Shown here piece after piece: positions 25,382-33,754 of a stretch of 64,000 nucleotides of DNA. A program made the position numbers and the translations under genes. The stretch comes from Flavobacterium sedimenticola (GTDB taxonomy: Bacteria; Bacteroidota; Bacteroidia; Flavobacteriales; Flavobacteriaceae). The first letter of the stretch is position 1. Each line of letters opens with the position of its first letter. The stretch is taken from positions 62,001 through 126,000 of the forward strand of contig NZ_JASGBP010000001.1 in NCBI RefSeq assembly GCF_030053345.1, given 5' to 3'. The notes beneath the pieces are model-generated. The model was not told the origin of the DNA. It ran no database searches and worked only from the letters and a program-made list of their open reading frames with translations.

Positions 25382-26524
25382 ATGCAGTTTTCCGAAAAAA
25401 GAAACCTTACCCGCTGGATTATCATCGCGACGTCTTTTGTCATCGTAACGCTAATCCTCTGGAATACGTATACTTTTTTCCAAATCTTCAAACAGGAAGA
25501 GCGCGATAAAATGACCCTCTGGGCCAAATCGCAGGAAACACTCATCAATGCCAACGAGTTTACCGATGTCGATTTGCCCTTGCAAATTATTCAGGCAGCT
25601 ACCATTCCAATCATAGTAACCGAAAAAGATTCTATCATCAATACCAAAAATATTGATGAGGACATCTTAAAGGACAAGGCTAAACTCAAGGCTTTTTTAA
25701 ATACCTTAAAAAATCAGAACGACCCTATCGTGATGCAAATTTCCGAAGGGCGAACCCACAATTTATACTATGGCGATTCTTCTTTGCTCAACAAACTCAA
25801 GTACTATCCGATTGCATTATTGTTGATTATTTTCTTGTTTGCCGCGGTGGTGTACAACTTTTACCGAAGCACCAAAATGGCTACGCAAAACAAGCTTTGG
25901 GCGGGAATGGCCAAGGAAACCGCCCATCAAATCGGAACACCATTGTCATCACTCATTGGGTGGCTCGAAATTATGAAAGTGAATCATATCGATGAAACCA
26001 TGGTCGCCGAGATTGAAAAAGACATTACCCGCTTGCAAACCATTACCGATCGTTTTTCTAAAATCGGTTCCGAGCCGGTATTGGAACAACTCGACATCGT
26101 GGCGGAGACCGAAAAATCATTCGACTACTTGCAATCGCGCTTCTCCAACCAAGTCAAATTCTCCTTCACAGCGCCCAAACATCCCATTTATGTTTCCTTA
26201 AATCCGGCGTTGCATAGCTGGACCATCGAAAATTTAGTTAAAAACGCCATCGACGCCATGAAAGGACGCGGTGCATTAGCTGTTGCTCTCGAGGAAGACC
26301 ACCATACCGTTAAAATATTAGTGACCGATACCGGAAAAGGTATTCCCAAAAACCAATTCAAACGGGTTTTTGAACCCGGCTTTACCACCAAAAAACGGGG
26401 TTGGGGCTTGGGTTTGTCACTCACCAAACGCATCGTGGAAGAGTACCACAAAGGGAAAATTAAAGTCGCCCATTCCGAATTGGACAAAGGAACTACAATG
26501 CAGATTTCTTTTAAAAAGGCATAA
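25382..26524 (+). CDS. Membrane sensor histidine kinase (orphan)
   Basis: 380 residues. Membrane segments near 12-32 and 140-160 flank a periplasmic sensor of about 105 residues. Kinase motifs follow: the H-box A-H182-Q-I-G-T-P-L, N-box N-L-V-K-N288-A-I-D-A-M, G1 D-T-G-K-G-I-P, and the final F-E-P-G-F-T-T-K-K-R-G-W-G-L-G-L. H-Q-I-G-T-P marks a Bacteroidota-typical HisKA variant. No response regulator is next to it. The open frame runs up to 25271, but that part is translated from repeat copy B, so 25382 is the likely start. Confidence 0.93.
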   Translation: MQFSEKRNLTRWIIIATSFVIVTLILWNTYTFFQIFKQEERDKMTLWAKSQETLINANEFTDVDLPLQIIQAATIPIIVTEKDSIINTKNIDEDILKDKAKLKAFLNTLKNQNDPIVMQISEGRTHNLYYGDSSLLNKLKYYPIALLLIIFLFAAVVYNFYRSTKMATQNKLWAGMAKETAHQIGTPLSSLIGWLEIMKVNHIDETMVAEIEKDITRLQTITDRFSKIGSEPVLEQLDIVAETEKSFDYLQSRFSNQVKFSFTAPKHPIYVSLNPALHSWTIENLVKNAIDAMKGRGALAVALEEDHHTVKILVTDTGKGIPKNQFKRVFEPGFTTKKRGWGLGLSLTKRIVEEYHKGKIKVAHSELDKGTTMQISFKKA

Positions 26525-26553
26525 AAAATCCCGATGGCTCGGGATTCTGTTTT
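26523..26553. terminator. Terminator between histidine kinase and HIT/greA genes
   Basis: Stem AATCCCGA (26527-26534) and TCGGGATT (26539-26546) with loop TGGC. On the minus strand it runs into T6, best for the greA-HIT transcript; the plus side has a weaker T-run. Confidence 0.88.
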
Positions 26554-26943
26554 CTATACATTGCTTTGAATGGCTTTCGTCAAATCTTCAAACTCTTGTT
26601 GGGTCAAAGCTGCTTTTCGTTGGAAACGCATGTCGTCCATGTCGTGCAACGGAATCAAATGGACGTGCACGTGCGGCACTTCTAAACCAACCACAGCTAT
26701 ACCGACACGCTTACAAGGAACTGTTTTTTCGATGGCTTTGGCCACTTTTCGGGCAAATTGCATTAAACCCAAATAATGGTTTTCTTCCATATCAAAAATC
26801 TTATCGATTTCTTGTTTCGGAATGCAAAGGGTATGGCCTTTCGCGTTTGGATTGACATCTAAAAACGCGAGATAGTGGTCGTCTTCTGCGACTTTGTAGG
26901 CCGGAATTTCGCCGTTAACTATTTTAGTAAAAACAGAAGGCAT
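26554..26943 (-). CDS. HIT family nucleotide hydrolase/transferase (HINT-like)
   Basis: 129 residues. The triad H-V-H-V-H sits near residue 92, with the N-terminal F-T-K-I-V-N-G-E-I-P-A motif typical of bacterial Hint proteins that cleave nucleoside phosphoramidates. It overlaps greA by one base (TAATG), forming a greA-HIT operon, a common flavobacterial pairing. Confidence 0.95.
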   Translation of the reverse strand: MPSVFTKIVNGEIPAYKVAEDDHYLAFLDVNPNAKGHTLCIPKQEIDKIFDMEENHYLGLMQFARKVAKAIEKTVPCKRVGIAVVGLEVPHVHVHLIPLHDMDDMRFQRKAALTQQEFEDLTKAIQSNV

Positions 26944-27419
26944 TAGTCTCTGGATATTTCTAAAATTTCGAAATTGATTTTTCCGTTAGGCACGCTTATT
27001 TCGGCAATTTCACCTACGCGTTTTCCTAACAATCCTTTACCGATTGGTGAGGTCACTGAAATTTTACCTGATTTTAAATCGGCTTCACTTTCGGCCACCA
27101 ATGTATATTTCATTTCCATCCCGTTGGCTTGATTTTTTATCTTTACATTAGACAAAACCAACGCTTTAGACAAATCCAATTGCGATTCATCGATCAACCG
27201 GGCATTGGCATACAGCTCTTCCATTTTGGCAATACGCATTTCCAAAAGACCTTGTGCTTCTTTGGCGGCATCATATTCGGCGTTCTCAGACAAATCGCCT
27301 TTATCTCGAGCTTCAGCAATAGCTTGTGATGCTTTGGGTCTTTCTACACTTTTAAGGTGATCCAGTTCATCTTTTAATTTCTTTAATCCTTCTGCGGTGT
27401 AATACGATACTGTACTCAT
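26943..27419 (-). CDS. greA: Transcription elongation factor GreA
   Basis: 158 residues. The N-terminal coiled coil includes A-R-D-K-G-D-L-S-E-N-A-E-Y-D-A, whose acidic tip stimulates RNA cleavage in backtracked polymerase. The C-terminal FKBP-like domain has S-P-I-G-K-G-L-L-G-K near residue 125. The 5' end of its transcript carries a terminator-like hairpin (27446-27467). It overlaps the HIT gene by one base. Confidence 0.98.
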   Translation of the reverse strand: MSTVSYYTAEGLKKLKDELDHLKSVERPKASQAIAEARDKGDLSENAEYDAAKEAQGLLEMRIAKMEELYANARLIDESQLDLSKALVLSNVKIKNQANGMEMKYTLVAESEADLKSGKISVTSPIGKGLLGKRVGEIAEISVPNGKINFEILEISRD

Positions 27420-27445
27420 AATTTCATCATTTATATAAACAGAAA

Positions 27446-27467
27446 AAATCCCATCGGAACGGGATTT
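27446..27467 (-). promoter_or_regulatory. Terminator-like hairpin at the 5' end of the greA transcript
   Basis: On the minus strand AAATCCC and GGGATTT (seven base pairs, eight-base loop) are followed by a T-run, then 20 bases to the greA start. The promoter places it only a few bases after the transcription start. It may be a stability hairpin or an attenuator; E. coli greA has a leader terminator that yields the short RNA GraL. Confidence 0.6.
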
Positions 27468-27474
27468 CTTTTTG

Positions 27475-27503
27475 CAAAGATAGTATTTTTAATTTATTTC
27501 AAA
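27475..27503 (-). promoter_or_regulatory. greA promoter
   Basis: Minus strand: TTTG (27503-27500), a 17-base spacer, TATCTTTG (27482-27475). Full consensus match. Confidence 0.88.
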
Positions 27504-27543
27504 TTTGTTAGCGTTTGGTAACGCAGGTCAAAGTTAATTAATT

Positions 27544-27551
27544 TAAATTTG
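27544..27551 (+). promoter_or_regulatory. -7 box of the Rieske-like lipoprotein gene
   Basis: TAAATTTG, an exact TAnnTTTG match, 27 bases before ATG 27579. A palindrome (GCGTTtggtAACGC, 27511-27524) lies between it and the divergent greA promoter. Confidence 0.5.
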
Positions 27552-27578
27552 TTTCGCTATACTAATTCAAAAATTTAT

Positions 27579-28004
27579 ATGAAAAAGATTCTTGTTTTGA
27601 CGGTGCTTCTCGTGATGGCTTATGGTTGTGACGGCGGAAGTATCAATAACCGAAACCCCAATATCCCCAATTATCCTGTTGATGTTCAGATTAACATGAA
27701 CTTACCCGCTTACAGCAATTTGCAGTTTCCAAGCAATCACATAGTGTATTTTGGTGTCAATGCCGGAGCTCGTGGTATTGTGGTTTTTAATACCGGTAGT
27801 AATTTTGTGGCTTTCGATTTGGCCTGTCCGAACCAATCGTTTGACAGTTGTTCGTCGCCCATGACTATCAACGGCATTGAAGCTACTTGTGACTGTGACA
27901 ATACCGTTTACAACCTGTTTACGGGCCAAAGTCCCGGTCAACCCTACCCTATGAAACAATATCGGGTTACGGTGAGCGGCTCCAATTTATACATCACCAA
28001 TTAA
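27579..28004 (+). CDS. Lipoprotein with degenerate Rieske-like fold
   Basis: 141 residues. A lipoprotein signal ends at Cys17 (M-A-Y-G-C). The rest follows the Rieske [2Fe-2S] pattern: F-D-L-A-C-P-N for box I, C-D-C-D-N for box II, then Y-N-L-F-T-G-Q and a final Y-R-V-T-V-S-G-S-N-L-Y-I. Both cluster histidines are replaced (His to Asn in box I, His to Asp in box II), so it probably does not bind a normal Rieske cluster. The open frame begins at TTG 27549, but ATG 27579 starts the signal peptide. Confidence 0.72.
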   Translation: MKKILVLTVLLVMAYGCDGGSINNRNPNIPNYPVDVQINMNLPAYSNLQFPSNHIVYFGVNAGARGIVVFNTGSNFVAFDLACPNQSFDSCSSPMTINGIEATCDCDNTVYNLFTGQSPGQPYPMKQYRVTVSGSNLYITN

Positions 28005-28006
28005 CA

Positions 28007-28035
28007 AAAACCTCTCAGCTTCCTGAGAGGTTTTT
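28007..28035. terminator. Bidirectional terminator between Rieske-like and TonB receptor genes
   Basis: Ten-base perfect stem (AACCTCTCAG with CTGAGAGGTT), loop CTTC, with A5 on the left and T5 on the right. Confidence 0.93.
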
Positions 28036-28037
28036 AG

Positions 28038-30182
28038 TTATATTTTGAGTGTTACTCCGGCCAGGAAATTAATTCCCGCCTGCGGATAGTAATACGGATA
28101 GACATCCCACATATACCCGTTGGAAACATATTGTTTGTCGAGAACATTGTTAATCAATCCGGTAAACACTATCGATTTAAAAACCGATTTCGGTTGTATT
28201 TCATAGGTCACATTGAAATCGTTCACCCAATAATCGGGTAATTGTGCCGAAGGCAATTCGATGTTATTCATAAACTGTTTCCCTACAAATTTAGTCAACC
28301 AGGAAAATTGCCATGCTTTACCGGGTTTGTACACCACAATATTTCCGGCAATGACTTCGGGAGAATACGCAATATCTTTGGTTCCTACCGCATTACCGTC
28401 CACGTTCAAATCTACATTCTTATTTTGACTCAGGGTAACATTAGGGCGAATAATGACTTTTGAGGTTAACGCCAGCGTGGCATCTACTTCCAATCCCAAT
28501 CGGTAACTGGTTTCGCTATTAGAACGAATCGGATTGCCGACATCATCCAAATTCCCGGTTAAAATCAACTGGTCTTTATAGGCCATATAGTAGACGTTGG
28601 TGTTTATTTTGGCTTTTTCCGAAACATAACGCCACCCCACTTCAAAATCATCCAATTTTTCGGGCTTGGCATTTCCGCTCTCGTAATCGGTGCGATTGGG
28701 TTCGCGTTGGGCTTTGGCATACGAAACGTATATGGTATTCTTATCGTTGAACTCATAATTCAACCCGGCTTTCGGATTAAAGAAATGAAAGGTGTCATTA
28801 ACCCAATCGGCCTGAACACCATTGGCTTTATAGTTTACGGTTCGGTATTGCAAATCGGCATACAAACTCAGTTTTGCGGTTATTTGGTAATTGGCTTTGG
28901 TAAATAAATTTCCGTCCGTTTTTACCGCGTAATCCTCGTAATACCGATCACCCAATTCGCTGTCGGATACAAATTGCACCCAAATGACTTTACCGAAATG
29001 GTCGCCTTCGTACTTGTTCCAACCTCCCCCGAGAATCAAATGGAGCTTGTTCTTTTTATAATTAGCGGAAAAAGTAGTCCCGTAAAAATCGTTATCCAAC
29101 CACTTCTGACGCACCAAATCGGTGGTGTTAATGGTGGTGTTTTCAATCACAACCGGGGTGAAACCGTAATCGGCAAAATCGGCATCTTCTTTGTAATTTT
29201 CGTAATAGCCTTTCCCTTGGGTATAATGCAAGGCCACATTGGTACTCCAATTTTCGGAAACTCTTTCACTCCAATGCAACTGGTAATGGTCTTGTTGGTA
29301 ATTATCGGTTTCGTTTTCATAAAATCGGATGTTCCCGAATTCATCGGTGTAGATTCCGGCCGAATTAAACGTGCGATGTTCCTTCATCGTTTCGCCGTCA
29401 ATGCCGTTCCAGGACTGGTATGTTTTTTCGGTACCGCCAAAAACCAAGGCCTTAATCAAAGTGGTTTTACCCACATAGGTTCCTTGTAAAAAATAGGATT
29501 TCAAATCGGAAGCCGCTCTGTCAATATACCCCTGAGAGTCGATATTGGAAAGCCTTCCGGCCAATTCAAAATGGTTGTTTAACAAGCCTGAGCTGAATTT
29601 TACCGTATGTTTTCGGGTATTAAAGCTGCCGAAAGAATTCGATATTTCGCCATTGCTTTCTTTAGAAAAACTATCGGTTAACAAATTCAAACTCGCGCCA
29701 AAAGCACCGGCGCCGTTGGTGGACGTTCCCACGCCGCGCTGCAACTGCAAACTCTCTACCGAGGAAGCAAAATCGGGCATGTTCACCCAAAACGTCCCAT
29801 GACTTTCAGCATCGTTATACGGAATGCCGTTGATGGTGATGTTTACACGGGTAGCATCGCTCCCGCGTACGCGAATTCCGGTGTAACCCACGCCGTTTCC
29901 GGCATCGGAAGTAGTCACTACCGAAGGTAGGTAATTCATCAAAATCGGAATGTCTTGTCCGAGATTGCGTCCTGTAATTTCCTTTTTGTCGAGATTGCTG
30001 AACGACACCGGCGTTTTCGTAGTAACACGCACAGCAGATACCAAAACCTCATCAAGTTGATTGACTTGGGTGGTGTCTTTTACTTTTTCCTGCGAAAAAG
30101 CAGCCAAAGAAAGTATGACAGCGCTGAGCGAAAAAAGCCATGGTTTTCTTTTTCCTTTGGATACATTGAATAAAATTTCCAT
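28038..30182 (-). CDS. TonB-dependent outer membrane receptor under TPP riboswitch control (thiamine-related uptake)
   Basis: 714 residues. A signal peptide (ending L-A-A-F-S-Q) is followed by the plug (L-D-E-V-L-V-S-A near residue 42, R-V-R-G-S-D-A-T-R near 105) and a beta barrel ending in an aromatic-rich C-terminus. There is no CarboxypepD-like N-terminal domain. The TPP riboswitch in its leader strongly suggests uptake of thiamine, its phosphates or a pyrimidine precursor; TPP-regulated TonB receptors are known in Bacteroidota. The start ATG sits in the foot of a hairpin (30181-30204). Confidence 0.93.
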   Translation of the reverse strand: MEILFNVSKGKRKPWLFSLSAVILSLAAFSQEKVKDTTQVNQLDEVLVSAVRVTTKTPVSFSNLDKKEITGRNLGQDIPILMNYLPSVVTTSDAGNGVGYTGIRVRGSDATRVNITINGIPYNDAESHGTFWVNMPDFASSVESLQLQRGVGTSTNGAGAFGASLNLLTDSFSKESNGEISNSFGSFNTRKHTVKFSSGLLNNHFELAGRLSNIDSQGYIDRAASDLKSYFLQGTYVGKTTLIKALVFGGTEKTYQSWNGIDGETMKEHRTFNSAGIYTDEFGNIRFYENETDNYQQDHYQLHWSERVSENWSTNVALHYTQGKGYYENYKEDADFADYGFTPVVIENTTINTTDLVRQKWLDNDFYGTTFSANYKKNKLHLILGGGWNKYEGDHFGKVIWVQFVSDSELGDRYYEDYAVKTDGNLFTKANYQITAKLSLYADLQYRTVNYKANGVQADWVNDTFHFFNPKAGLNYEFNDKNTIYVSYAKAQREPNRTDYESGNAKPEKLDDFEVGWRYVSEKAKINTNVYYMAYKDQLILTGNLDDVGNPIRSNSETSYRLGLEVDATLALTSKVIIRPNVTLSQNKNVDLNVDGNAVGTKDIAYSPEVIAGNIVVYKPGKAWQFSWLTKFVGKQFMNNIELPSAQLPDYWVNDFNVTYEIQPKSVFKSIVFTGLINNVLDKQYVSNGYMWDVYPYYYPQAGINFLAGVTLKI

Positions 30183-30204
30183 TCGTAAAAATTAAGTTAC
30201 GAAT
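30181..30204 (-). promoter_or_regulatory. Start-codon hairpin of the TonB receptor mRNA
   Basis: Eight-base perfect arms ATTCGTAA (30204-30197 on the minus strand) and TTACGAAT (30188-30181). The second arm includes the A and T of the start ATG (30182-30180). It could be the translational switch controlled by the upstream riboswitch. Confidence 0.6.
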
Positions 30205-30280
30205 AAAAAGAGGTAATTATTCTTGGTTAAAAAATGATTTGATACTCCTGACGATGGACTAACGTGCACTTTAGTTTTTC

Positions 30281-30362
30281 GTCACTTCCTTAAACAGCAT
30301 TACCTGTTCTAAGTTCATTGGGTATAATCTCAGCTCGTTATTTAGAGCACCCCTTTTGAGAC
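30281..30362 (-). ncRNA. TPP riboswitch (thi box)
   Basis: Minus-strand core elements in order: P1 arm GTCTC, GGGGTGC (30353-30347), CTGAGA (30333-30328), ATACCC, then GAAC, GGTAATGC and AAGGAAGTGAC, whose GTGAC closes P1. Order and spacing match the TPP aptamer as in E. coli thiM. It lies between a consensus promoter and the TonB receptor. Bases 30280-30183 hold the expression platform: a stem ACTAA/TTAGT and the start-codon hairpin. Confidence 0.95.
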
Positions 30363-30366
30363 GGGA

Positions 30367-30399
30367 CAAAGGTACGTGTAAAATCTACAATTATCCAAA
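30367..30399 (-). promoter_or_regulatory. Promoter of the TPP riboswitch-TonB receptor transcript
   Basis: Minus strand: TTTG (30399-30396), a 21-base spacer, TACCTTTG (30374-30367). Transcription would start near 30364, right at the aptamer. Confidence 0.88.
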
Positions 30400-30437
30400 T
30401 TAGTTTCTCATTTCGACGAAAGAGAAATGACAAGATG

Positions 30438-30839
30438 CTACAGTCTTGGTTTCTTTCGGTTCTGTTTGATTTCGGAGAGATTGCGTTTGGCTTTGATTCG
30501 TTTTTCGATGACCGCTCTCGGTACCGTTGTTTTTTTTCGTTTTTCGGGAACGACTAAAGCTTGTTGTACCAACGCTAAAAAGCGTTTGGTGACTATGGTT
30601 TTATTTTTAAGCTGACTTCGATCTTCGTCGCAACTCAAGATCAGCAACCCTTCTGAGGATATTTTTGATTTGAGCTTGGTCAAGAGTAACTCTTTCTCTT
30701 CGGGATGTAATCCGTTCGAATGAGGAACATCAAAACTTAAAACCACTTTACTGGACACTTTATTGACGTTTTGTCCGCCCGGTCCGGAACTTCGAACCGC
30801 TTTAAATTGCAATTCTGATAGAATGATTTCAGTTTTCAT
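30438..30839 (-). CDS. arfB: Ribosome rescue peptidyl-tRNA hydrolase ArfB
   Basis: 133 residues. G-P-G-G-Q-N-V-N-K-V (residues 19-28) holds the catalytic GGQ, and the basic C-terminal tail (R-K-K-P-R-L at the end) is what inserts into the mRNA channel of stalled ribosomes. It overlaps the DUF4301 gene by 11 bases as the last gene of a minus-strand operon. Size and single GGQ domain separate it from release factors 1 and 2. Confidence 0.96.
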   Translation of the reverse strand: MKTEIILSELQFKAVRSSGPGGQNVNKVSSKVVLSFDVPHSNGLHPEEKELLLTKLKSKISSEGLLILSCDEDRSQLKNKTIVTKRFLALVQQALVVPEKRKKTTVPRAVIEKRIKAKRNLSEIKQNRKKPRL

Positions 30840-32397
30840 ATTGCGGTTGATGCGCCGGTTTAAGTAAGTCGTTAACCGTTTTAACCGGATTAAAAGTTAT
30901 CAACGGCACTTCAACAAAAACAGTAATCCATTTGGCCATGGCACCGTTCCACAATCCCGGTAATTCGTAGCCTTTCAGGTCTTTTCCTTTGTTATTTTTA
31001 TGTACAATGAAACCGGTACTGTGGTCTACAAATTGCGTCAAATCAAATTTTTGACCGAGGTAATCTTTGGTGGCACACACCAAATCTACCGGATTAAAAT
31101 GGGTAGCTTTTGAGAGTATGACCATCTGTTCCCGATTGTTGGTATCCACTTGTGAGGTTTCTACAATTTGCAATGACACATTGCCTTTGTAACTTCGCAC
31201 CCAAAAAGGACCGCCTCCCGGTTCTCCTTCATTTTTGACCATCCCACACACCCGAATCGGTCGGTTTAACTTGTTCTTGATGTAATCGATTTTGTTCTCA
31301 AGCGTATACTTGTAAAAATCGTCAACCACATCAATATTCAGGGATCTTTTCATGAAATGGATAATATTCGGAATATCGTTTTGTTGCACCGTTTGCCGGT
31401 CAACAGCATGAAGAATTTTGAATATTTTATCCTGAATTTCCAGTAAAACTCCGGCCAATCCTTTTTTGTACAATGCAATTTCCTGAATGTGATTTTGAAT
31501 GACGTTGTCTATGTTTTTTACAAACAACACATCGGCATCCAAACTATTGAGATTGTTTATCAGCGCGCCATGTCCTCCCGGGCGAAACACGAGTTGGCCT
31601 TCTTCATTTCGGAACGGTTTGTTTTGCATATCCACAGCAAGGGTATCGGTACTTTTTTGCTGGTACGAAAAACTGACATGGGTTTTAGTCCCCGATGTGG
31701 CTTCTACTTTATCTTGTACTTTGGCAATAACTTCTCGGAATAGATTTTCATGATTTTCGGATACCGTAAAATGCAAATGCGAAACCGAATTGGAGCTCGC
31801 GTAGAATGCGCATTCGTTTAAATGCTCTTCCACCGGTGTGGCAATATGAGTATCGTATTGATGAAAATCGAGTACTCCTTTGGGTTTGTTGGCAAAATCA
31901 AAATGGTCTTGCGCGAGCATTAATTTGATAAATCGATAACTTTTTTCGTGGCGTTCGAGCGAATAATAGTCGGGATAAACACTTTTCACTCTGGCTTTTA
32001 CGGCTTCGTAAAAAGGGAACTTTTCAATTCCGGCCAAGAAAACCGGTAGGTTTTTATCTTTTTTGCGATTGATGTAGGCATTAATGGTTTCGTTTTCGTG
32101 ATCAAAGTCATTTAAAAATTCATTCAGGAATTTGAACATTCTGCTGGCCGCCCCGGAAGCCGGTACGAATTTTTTTAGTTTTAAAGACGTTTTTTGCGTA
32201 TCAAACCGTTCCGCATACTGCTGAAATTCTTGCTCAGTAAGTTTCACAATACCATCACCTATAGTAGCCGGGCGTTCCAACGTAATTTTGGGAATCCCCG
32301 ACTCAAAAAGCAACAGTTCACCCTCAATCTTATCAAGAGAAATACCCTGGCTATCGATATAGTCAAAATCGGCCTTGGTGAATCCGTATTTCGTCAT
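30829..32397 (-). CDS. DUF4301 family protein
   Basis: 522 residues. It begins M-T-K-Y-G-F-T-K-A-D and has the family motifs K-F-V-P-A-S-G-A-A-S-R-M-F near 70 and F-R-P-G-G-H-G-A-L near 257, which resemble phosphate- and sugar-binding loops of UTP-sugar pyrophosphorylases (inference). Function is not established. The frame extends to 32631, but the ATG at 32397 shares one base with the pnuC stop and begins the conserved region. It lies between pnuC and arfB. Confidence 0.88.
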   Translation of the reverse strand: MTKYGFTKADFDYIDSQGISLDKIEGELLLFESGIPKITLERPATIGDGIVKLTEQEFQQYAERFDTQKTSLKLKKFVPASGAASRMFKFLNEFLNDFDHENETINAYINRKKDKNLPVFLAGIEKFPFYEAVKARVKSVYPDYYSLERHEKSYRFIKLMLAQDHFDFANKPKGVLDFHQYDTHIATPVEEHLNECAFYASSNSVSHLHFTVSENHENLFREVIAKVQDKVEATSGTKTHVSFSYQQKSTDTLAVDMQNKPFRNEEGQLVFRPGGHGALINNLNSLDADVLFVKNIDNVIQNHIQEIALYKKGLAGVLLEIQDKIFKILHAVDRQTVQQNDIPNIIHFMKRSLNIDVVDDFYKYTLENKIDYIKNKLNRPIRVCGMVKNEGEPGGGPFWVRSYKGNVSLQIVETSQVDTNNREQMVILSKATHFNPVDLVCATKDYLGQKFDLTQFVDHSTGFIVHKNNKGKDLKGYELPGLWNGAMAKWITVFVEVPLITFNPVKTVNDLLKPAHQPQYEN

Positions 32398-33014
32398 TAA
32401 ACTTTCTTTTCTTGTAATGTTCTCTTCCATTCTAAGTAGCCGAAAACGGCGATAATTGTAAAAATTAAATACTGGATACTCGTAAACGAATACCCTTTGG
32501 CAAAATACATTGGTATGGAAATCACGTTGCCCACGATCCACAACACCCAATTCTCTATTTTCCGACGGGCCATCAGCCACATGCCCACGAAAAAAATTCC
32601 GGTGACCAGCGTGTCTACGTACGATGTCCAATGGGTAAATTTATCAAAAATTGTGTAAACCGCGACCACAAAAAGCAGGGTTAACACAAATAACAAAGTC
32701 GACATCTTCTTTTCCGATGCCGTCATACGAGCAATAGGAAACAGGATTACGTTTTCTTTTTTTCGTGTCCAATGATACCAGCCGTAAAAACTCATGACTA
32801 CGTAATAAAAATTAATCATCATATCACCCAAAAGCGACCATTTCCAAAGCAAATAGGTATAAATTCCGGTATTGATAATTCCGGTTGGAAACACCCAGAT
32901 ATTGTCTTTTTTGGCCATCCACACGCTCAGTAAGCCAAATACAATAGCGGTGAGTTCCAACACAATTTCATAGGTTGGGTAGTTTTTGTATTGCGAGAAC
33001 AAGAACTCTAGCAT
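32397..33014 (-). CDS. pnuC: PnuC family vitamin-precursor transporter
   Basis: 205 residues with seven to eight hydrophobic segments. Family features: W-M-A-K-K-D-N-I-W-V-F-P-T-G near 33, Y-Y-V-V-M-S-F-Y-G-W-Y-H-W near 70, and W-I-V-G-N-V-I-S-I-P-M-Y near 165. PnuC imports nicotinamide riboside; related PnuT carries thiamine. The TPP-regulated receptor 2.2 kb downstream on the same strand makes thiamine possible, but this gene has no riboswitch of its own. It overlaps the GGGPS gene by 7 bases and DUF4301 by 1. Confidence 0.9.
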   Translation of the reverse strand: MLEFLFSQYKNYPTYEIVLELTAIVFGLLSVWMAKKDNIWVFPTGIINTGIYTYLLWKWSLLGDMMINFYYVVMSFYGWYHWTRKKENVILFPIARMTASEKKMSTLLFVLTLLFVVAVYTIFDKFTHWTSYVDTLVTGIFFVGMWLMARRKIENWVLWIVGNVISIPMYFAKGYSFTSIQYLIFTIIAVFGYLEWKRTLQEKKV

Positions 33015-33754
33015 GTTTTAATTTTGGCCTGTTCGTATTGATGCTGAAAAAAATCGGTGTCTTTTTCAAAAGCGGTGCCGATGACCACCATATCGGCTCC
33101 GGCGGCAAAGGCTTGGTCAATTTCTTTTTTGGAACGAATACCGCCACCAACTATCAAAGGTACGGAAATCCTTTGCGCTACAATTGCAATCATTGCTGTC
33201 GGAATTGGTTGTTGCGCTCCGCTCCCGGCCTCGAGATAAATTAATTGGTTTCCGATAAGTGTCCCTGCTTTGGCGGTTTGCGCGGCATAATGAAAATCTT
33301 CTCGGGCCAACGGTTGGGTTTGAGATACTCTTTCTACAGCCGTTTCGATTCCGCTTTCAATGAGAATATATCCCGTAGATATCACTTCCAAGTTGGTTTT
33401 TTCCAACATCGGAACGGCATCCACTTGGTGTTGGATCAGATAATCCGGATTGCGACCGGAGAGCAATTGCAAAAACAACAGGCCATCGGCCTCGCCTGAA
33501 ATTTGTGACGGATGACCTGGAAAAAGCAAAATCGGCAGACGACTTCTTTGTTTTATTGCCACAACCAAATCGGACAAATGCTTTCCTTGAAACGAGCTGC
33601 CACCCACTAAAATGTGGGTTGCCGGTGATTGGTTGATTTTTTCCATCAGATTCGGAACAGCTGCAATCGTTAGTTTATCAGGATCTAAAAGAATAGCCAA
33701 TAATTTTTGGTCATTCGATTTCGCATGTAATATGTCGGTGTAAATGGTGCTCAT
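33008..33754 (-). CDS. Geranylgeranylglyceryl phosphate synthase family protein (PcrB/GGGPS)
   Basis: 248 residues, TIM-barrel prenyltransferase. L-L-D-P-D-K near residue 22, Y-L-E-A-G-S-G-A near 172 and V-G-G-G-I-R-S near 197 are the phosphate- and Mg-binding signatures. It joins a polyprenyl diphosphate to glycerol-1-phosphate. Bacteroidota enzymes of this family are active, although their lipid product is poorly known. It sits between a PPTase and pnuC with short overlaps. Confidence 0.92.
   Translation of the reverse strand: MSTIYTDILHAKSNDQKLLAILLDPDKLTIAAVPNLMEKINQSPATHILVGGSSFQGKHLSDLVVAIKQRSRLPILLFPGHPSQISGEADGLLFLQLLSGRNPDYLIQHQVDAVPMLEKTNLEVISTGYILIESGIETAVERVSQTQPLAREDFHYAAQTAKAGTLIGNQLIYLEAGSGAQQPIPTAMIAIVAQRISVPLIVGGGIRSKKEIDQAFAAGADMVVIGTAFEKDTDFFQHQYEQAKIKTC

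Noticed and set aside
32398..32631. 78-residue N-terminal extension of the DUF4301 protein
   Set aside because: It lies wholly within pnuC on the same strand in another frame; the ATG at 32397 couples to the pnuC stop and starts the conserved region.
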